Assembly: GCA_027624995.1 (NCBI GenBank)
Contig: JAQBTI010000073.1
Span: forward strand, 1 to 9,420
Reading direction: 5' to 3'
Length of the DNA: 9,420 nt
DNA from: Chloroflexota bacterium
GTDB taxonomy: Bacteria > Chloroflexota > Dehalococcoidia > Lucifugimonadales > CATQGZ01
The notes under the pieces are model-generated. The model had not been told where the DNA came from, made no database searches, and was given only the letters and a program-made list of their open reading frames with translations. A program made the position numbers and the translations under genes. Within the stretch, counting starts at the first letter, position 1. Every line of letters begins with the position of its first letter. Positions 5,985-9,420 of this stretch are shown here, in pieces.

Positions 5985-6914
5985 ATGCCGGAAGCCCTTG
6001 CCTTTTTCCGCGGAAAGATTGTGCCTCTCGCGGATGCGCAGGTAAGCATTACTACACACGCCCTCCATTATGGAACTGCCGTATTCGAGGGCATTCGCGG
6101 CAACTGGAACGAAGAGCAGAACAAGCTCTACGTCTTCCGAATGCGCGAGCACTACCTGCGTCTTCTCCAGGGTTGCAAGATGATGCTTATGGACATCCCT
6201 TACTCGGCCGACGACCTGTGCGGCATCACGATCGAACTCCTGCAAAACTGCGGTTATCGTCAGGACCTGTACATCCGGCCAATCGCGTACAAGAGCGAGG
6301 AGCTGGTGGCCAACCTCAGGCTACAGGAGTTGTCGAGCGACTTTGCCCTGATTACGGTGCCGTTCGGCGCGTATATCGAGACAGAGGGCGCCATCCGGTG
6401 CCAGACATCGTCCTGGCGGCGGATCGACGACACTATCATTCCGCCCAGGGTCAAGATCGCGGGACACTACGTCAACAGCATCCTCGCCAAGACTGAGGCA
6501 ACGCTCGCCGGCTACGACGAGGCAATCATGCTGAACCAGGACGGGAACGTCTCGGAAGGCTCCGGCGAGAACCTGTTTCTGGTCTCCAATGGAACGCTCA
6601 GCACGCCTTTGGTGGCGGAGAATAACCTGATCGGCATCACGCGAGACTCGGCGACGAAGATCGCTGCCAAGGAGCTGGGGCTGAACGTCGTCGAGAGGAG
6701 CATCCGCCGGAGCGAGCTGTACCTTGCCGATGAGGTCTTCCTCACAGGAACGGCCGCCCATATTACGCCGGTCGGGGAGTTGGACAACCGTCCCATAGGG
6801 ACCGGAGACGTGGGCCCGGTGACTACCCGGTTGCGTGAGATCTACCTCAACGCGATCAAAGGGGGCAACCCCGACTACCTGGACTGGTGCACAGAGGTCC
6901 CGTTAGAGGCCTAG
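5985..6914 (+). CDS. ilvE: Branched-chain amino acid aminotransferase
   Basis: This is a PLP-dependent class IV (fold-type IV) aminotransferase that interconverts leucine, isoleucine and valine with their 2-oxo acids, using glutamate/2-oxoglutarate, in the cytoplasm. ATG 5985 gives 309 residues, the normal IlvE length, with GGAGA nine bases upstream. An in-frame ATG at 5940 would add 15 residues but overlaps the promoter. Motifs: THALHYGTAVFEGIRGNW (24-41); YIRPIAYKS (96-104); the PLP lysine as K157 in PRVKIAGHYVNS; GYDEAIMLNQDGNVSEGSGENLF (176-198), with E191 expected to contact the pyridine nitrogen; and the C-terminal FLTGTAAHITPVGELDNRPIG. Related class IV enzymes (D-amino-acid transaminase, aminodeoxychorismate lyase) are less likely given length and motifs. 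It probably starts its own transcription unit, perhaps continuing into the genes downstream. Confidence 0.95.
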   Translation: MPEALAFFRGKIVPLADAQVSITTHALHYGTAVFEGIRGNWNEEQNKLYVFRMREHYLRLLQGCKMMLMDIPYSADDLCGITIELLQNCGYRQDLYIRPIAYKSEELVANLRLQELSSDFALITVPFGAYIETEGAIRCQTSSWRRIDDTIIPPRVKIAGHYVNSILAKTEATLAGYDEAIMLNQDGNVSEGSGENLFLVSNGTLSTPLVAENNLIGITRDSATKIAAKELGLNVVERSIRRSELYLADEVFLTGTAAHITPVGELDNRPIGTGDVGPVTTRLREIYLNAIKGGNPDYLDWCTEVPLEA

Positions 6915-6933
6915 CCGGTCCAAACTCACTCAA

Positions 6934-7374
6934 ATGTTCACGTTTGCGACCGACTACTTCATCATGGTCACGGTCGCCAGCGTTGGCACCATTCAGTTCG
7001 CCGCCGCGTCCGCCGGATTGCGTGGCCTTCTCTTCCTCCGGTCTAAGAATTGGGCCCAGGCACTGGGTATTGTCCTCATTTTGGCCGGCTTGGGGCTCTT
7101 TTTCGCCACCGAGGACCGGAACATCAATGACTATGAGGGTGGACTCGACGCCAACATCCAGTCGCTCCTCTTCTTTCTCGGAACTGTCTCTGGCTTCGGC
7201 GTGACGGTCGTAGGTTCCTCTCTGCTGAATATTCGAATGACTGGGGGAGAGGAGCAACCCGAGGGAGGGCTGGACGCCCTGAGGCACACGAACTTCGCGA
7301 TGGCGATCAGGCGTAATCTCAAATACTGGGGACGGAACTGGCGAACTCAGACGAAGCGCTATTTCTCTGGATAA
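6934..7374 (+). CDS. Three-helix membrane protein of unknown function
   Basis: I do not recognise this 146-residue protein. Three hydrophobic segments are visible: about 9-34 (MVTVASVGTIQFAAASAGL), 43-58 (ALGIVLILAGLGLFFA) and 76-98 (QSLLFFLGTVSGFGVTVVG). An acidic loop, TEDRNINDYEGGLD, lies between the second and third. A 45-residue basic, aromatic C-terminal tail (RRNLKYWGRNWRTQTKRYF) is probably cytoplasmic. It follows ilvE by 19 bases, with no clear ribosome binding site before ATG 6934. An ATG at 6964 is an alternative that would cut into the first helix. The C-terminus overlaps the inferred N-terminus of the PAP2 gene in another frame. Placement next to a lipid phosphatase hints at a joint membrane job, but that is only context. 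Confidence 0.75.
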   Translation: MFTFATDYFIMVTVASVGTIQFAAASAGLRGLLFLRSKNWAQALGIVLILAGLGLFFATEDRNINDYEGGLDANIQSLLFFLGTVSGFGVTVVGSSLLNIRMTGGEEQPEGGLDALRHTNFAMAIRRNLKYWGRNWRTQTKRYFSG

Positions 7375-7928
7375 ACGGACTGGCCGGTAACATCGCGCTG
7401 CTGGATGAAGCGGTTAAGTTGCTGGTCAGCGACTACCTGGTGCCTGTCGGCATGGGTCTGGTCCTTCTCGGCCTGTGGTTCACGGGGGAAGGGCCTCTGG
7501 CCAGGCAGCGGCACCAGATCGGGGTCTATCTCGCACTTACGTCGATGGGACTATCCAGCCTCGCGGTCTTCATCATCAACGCACAGTACTTCAGGCCCAG
7601 GCCTTTCGATGGGATCGATGGTCATGACGTAATCCTTCTCTTCTACCAGCCTACTGACTCCTCCTTCCCGGCCAATCCGGCGGCCGTGACCTTTGGCCTC
7701 GCAGCTGGCGTATGGGGAGTCAATCGCCCGGTTGGCGCGGTCCTGCTGGTGGTATCCGGCTTGTTCGGCTTCGCCCGCGTCTATGCAGGCGTCCACTACC
7801 CCACGGACATTCTCGCCGGCGCTCTGATAGGGATCGTGGTGGCATTCCTGGTGTACAAGGCGAAGGCTCTGCTAGGTCCGATTCCTGTATGGACCATAAA
7901 GGCGGCTAGAATCCTCTCTCTAGCCTAG
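7338..7928 (+). CDS. PAP2-superfamily phosphatase, probable undecaprenyl-diphosphatase-like
   Basis: This is an integral membrane protein of the PAP2 (type 2 phosphatidic acid phosphatase) fold, like BcrC/YbjG, which dephosphorylate lipid pyrophosphates such as undecaprenyl diphosphate. The only conventional start is TTG 7419 (169 residues). The same frame upstream, back to a TAA at 7314, encodes A-N-S-D-E-A-L-F-L-W-I-N-G-L-A-G-N, a typical PAP2 N-terminus, so I place the start at CTG 7338 behind GGGGA (7328-7332), giving 196 residues. Motifs in that numbering: YFRPRPF at 84-90 (motif 1, without the usual lysine), SSFPANPAAV at 108-117 (motif 2, P-S-x-H, with proline in place of His) and ARVYAGVHYPTD at 146-157 (motif 3, with R147, nucleophile H153 and D157). 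About five helices are seen. The missing motif-2 His makes activity uncertain. Confidence 0.82.
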   Translation: MANSDEALFLWINGLAGNIALLDEAVKLLVSDYLVPVGMGLVLLGLWFTGEGPLARQRHQIGVYLALTSMGLSSLAVFIINAQYFRPRPFDGIDGHDVILLFYQPTDSSFPANPAAVTFGLAAGVWGVNRPVGAVLLVVSGLFGFARVYAGVHYPTDILAGALIGIVVAFLVYKAKALLGPIPVWTIKAARILSLA

Positions 7929-7934
7929 CCTAGC
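7920..7934. repeat. Three tandem copies of CTAGC
   Basis: CTAGC occurs three times in a row across the PAP2 stop codon. Because the unit is five bases, TAG falls in all three forward frames (7921, 7926, 7931), giving a three-frame stop. It may be simple slippage. Confidence 0.5.
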
Positions 7935-7961
7935 GGCGGATGCCTGGGTAAGCTGGTCGAA

Positions 7962-7987
7962 GTTGCCGGGGACGTATGCCCGGTGAC
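7962..7987 (+). promoter_or_regulatory. Hairpin in the PAP2-mgtE gap
   Basis: GTTGCCGGG (7962-7970) can pair with CCCGGTGAC (7979-7987) as a 9-pair stem with two G-U pairs and an 8-base loop. No U-run follows, so it is not a typical intrinsic terminator. An ATG in frame with mgtE (7976) sits in the loop, where it would be poorly placed for initiation. It could be a leader structure of mgtE. Confidence 0.35.
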
Positions 7988-8026
7988 CGCGCCCGCACAA
8001 CCCGACTCCAAGACGGAGGCCGCGAG

Positions 8027-9420
8027 ATGGAGCCCGAACCCACTACCGGAGAGCCGACCGCACCAACCCAGGATCAGGCCGCCGACATCGATCAGCTGGC
8101 GGAGCCTATTAGCGACCTCCTCGAACATGACCTGGGGACGGAGGCACTGGCGATGCTCACTCGCCTCCGCCTTCCCGACCAGGCCGATGTTATTGCCCGC
8201 CTGGCCCCTCAGCCTCTCGCCATGCTTCTCGACCTCCTCACGAACGAAGACGTCGGGTCGATCGTTGGGGAACTCGGGCCTGAGGATGCAGTAGAGATAT
8301 CCCTAATGATGTCGGTGGACCGTCTTCCGCACATTCTGGACGAGACCAGTCCCGAGGTCGCGGCGGATGTGCTCAGGGCCCTGCCAGAGGACATCGGCGC
8401 AAAGGCACTGGACAGCATGAGCGACGCCGCGGAGGTCGCCCCACTGCTCGCCTACGAGGACGACGATGCCGGGGGTCTGATGACGCCGGACTTCCTCGCC
8501 CTGCACGACCACATGTCCGTCGAGCAGGCTATCGAATTCGTCAGAAGATGGGCCAGAGACCTGGCTCCTCAGGACATCTTCTACCTCTTTGTCGTCAACC
8601 GAGACGGCTCCTTGAGGGGCGGCGTCAGCCTCGCGGAGCTGGTCCTCGCCCGACCTTTTCAGCAGATCTCGTTACTCATGCAGCCCGATGTCTTCTCGGT
8701 TGGCACCGAGACCGATCAGGAGCAGTGCGCCAGGCTAATGGACCGCTACAACCTCCAGAGCTTGCCCATCGTCGGAGAGTCCGGAACTCTGGTGGGCGTC
8801 TTGAAGCTGGAGGACATGCTCGGGGTCCTCCAAGACGAGGCCACAGAGGACATGTATCGCATGATTGGCGTTGACGAGGAGGAGAAGGCTCTGGGTCCCT
8901 TCTGGCGCTCGGTTCGGGGCAGGCTGCCATGGCTCGTCGTAAACCTGGCTACCGTGGTACTTGCGGGCTTCGTGGTATTACTCTTCGAGTCGACACTGCA
9001 GAAGGTCGTGATACTGGCCGCTTTCCTGCCAGTCATCGCTGGACAGGGAGGGATCGCAGGAACCCAGACCCTTACAGTGATCGTAAGATCGATCGCACTT
9101 GGCGAGGTTACGGGGGCCAATACGAGGCGGCTGCTCGTAAAGGAGGTCGGCCTGGGGCTGGTCCATGGGCTGGCTCTGGCGGTCCTGGTGGGTGCGATCG
9201 CCGTGGCCTGGAAGGGTAGCGGCTACCTGGGGCTCGTGGTCGCGGCAGCCATGTTGCTAAACCTGGTGGTCTCGAGCGTGAGCGGCGTGCTGGTGCCGCT
9301 CGGCTTCAAAGCGCTTCGGCTGGACCCGGCGCTGTCTTCGGCCGTAGCAGTGACGGCCACGACCGACATTGTGGGCTTGTTCGTCTATCTGAGCCTAGCG
9401 GCGCTGGCGATTGGGCCTAT
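8027..9420 (+). CDS. mgtE: Magnesium transporter MgtE, 3' partial
   Basis: MgtE is a homodimeric Mg2+ channel of the inner membrane whose cytoplasmic N and CBS domains close the pore when intracellular Mg2+ is high. ATG 8027 has GGAGG (8014-8018) eight bases before it. An in-frame ATG at 7976 would add 17 residues but sits in a hairpin loop. The window shows 464 residues with no stop. Layout: low-complexity acidic start; MgtE N domain (about 30-140, helical repeats); EDDDAGGLMTPDFLALHD (144-161); two CBS domains (about 150-275) ending LPIVGESGTLVGVLKLEDML; a connecting helix; then membrane segments at about 302-321, 327-342, 374-395, 402-425 and 437-462. Pore-family motifs are PVIAGQGGIAGTQTLTVIVRSIALGE (335-360) and TATTDIVG (443-450), whose Asp447 matches the pore Mg2+-binding Asp. 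The family is about 450 residues, so little is missing at the right edge. Confidence 0.96.
   Translation, partial: MEPEPTTGEPTAPTQDQAADIDQLAEPISDLLEHDLGTEALAMLTRLRLPDQADVIARLAPQPLAMLLDLLTNEDVGSIVGELGPEDAVEISLMMSVDRLPHILDETSPEVAADVLRALPEDIGAKALDSMSDAAEVAPLLAYEDDDAGGLMTPDFLALHDHMSVEQAIEFVRRWARDLAPQDIFYLFVVNRDGSLRGGVSLAELVLARPFQQISLLMQPDVFSVGTETDQEQCARLMDRYNLQSLPIVGESGTLVGVLKLEDMLGVLQDEATEDMYRMIGVDEEEKALGPFWRSVRGRLPWLVVNLATVVLAGFVVLLFESTLQKVVILAAFLPVIAGQGGIAGTQTLTVIVRSIALGEVTGANTRRLLVKEVGLGLVHGLALAVLVGAIAVAWKGSGYLGLVVAAAMLLNLVVSSVSGVLVPLGFKALRLDPALSSAVAVTATTDIVGLFVYLSLAALAIGP

Noticed and set aside
6321..6761. Minus-strand open frame inside ilvE (146 residues)
   Set aside because: It is antisense to a conserved enzyme, without homology signs or a ribosome binding site.
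7929..8026. M-box (Mg2+) riboswitch upstream of mgtE
   Set aside because: The gap is too short for an M-box (about 170 bases) and none of its conserved purine-rich elements is visible.

Overview
This is a GC-rich, tightly packed bacterial chromosome segment carrying mostly housekeeping genes. No single gene fixes the taxon. The gene style fits an uncultured Chloroflexota lineage (Dehalococcoidia/SAR202-like), but this is a family-level impression and not a measured placement. The signs are a small lysine-rich 'PKGHKPKRETKK' protein, a PAP2 protein with an unusual motif 2, a three-helix membrane protein of unknown family, and GTG/TTG starts. There is no rRNA, tRNA, CRISPR array, insertion sequence or phage gene.

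Layout on the + strand: (1) 2-886, pheS, cut by the left edge; (2) 909-3354, pheT, which reads through its full domain set only if a frame break at about 2272-2290 is bridged; (3) 3356-3820, a RelE/ParE-type toxin-antitoxin pair tucked directly behind pheT, with an intact antitoxin and a toxin broken by one extra base near 3622; (4) 3906-5165, moeA, followed with stop/start overlap by an unrecognised 161-residue gene (5162-5647). On the - strand, 5648-5800 is a 50-residue lysine-rich protein whose stop codon abuts the stop of the previous gene. Then on the + strand: 5985-6914, ilvE, behind a clear sigma70 promoter; 6934-7374, an unrecognised membrane protein; about 7338-7928, a PAP2-family phosphatase; and 8027 to the right edge, an mgtE magnesium transporter lacking only its last residues.

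Functionally, the left third makes the two subunits of phenylalanyl-tRNA synthetase, with a toxin-antitoxin pair translationally appended. The middle makes the molybdenum-insertion enzyme for molybdenum cofactor. The right part holds branched-chain amino acid transamination, a probable lipid-phosphate phosphatase and Mg2+ uptake. The main oddities are two frame breaks of the same sense within 1.35 kb (pheT and the toxin), a PAP2 gene whose true N-terminus seems to have no ATG/GTG/TTG start, and the loss of the usual motif-2 histidine in that PAP2 protein. I found no convincing previously undescribed multi-gene system. The least explained genes are the 161-residue gene coupled to moeA, the 146-residue membrane protein and the 50-residue basic protein.
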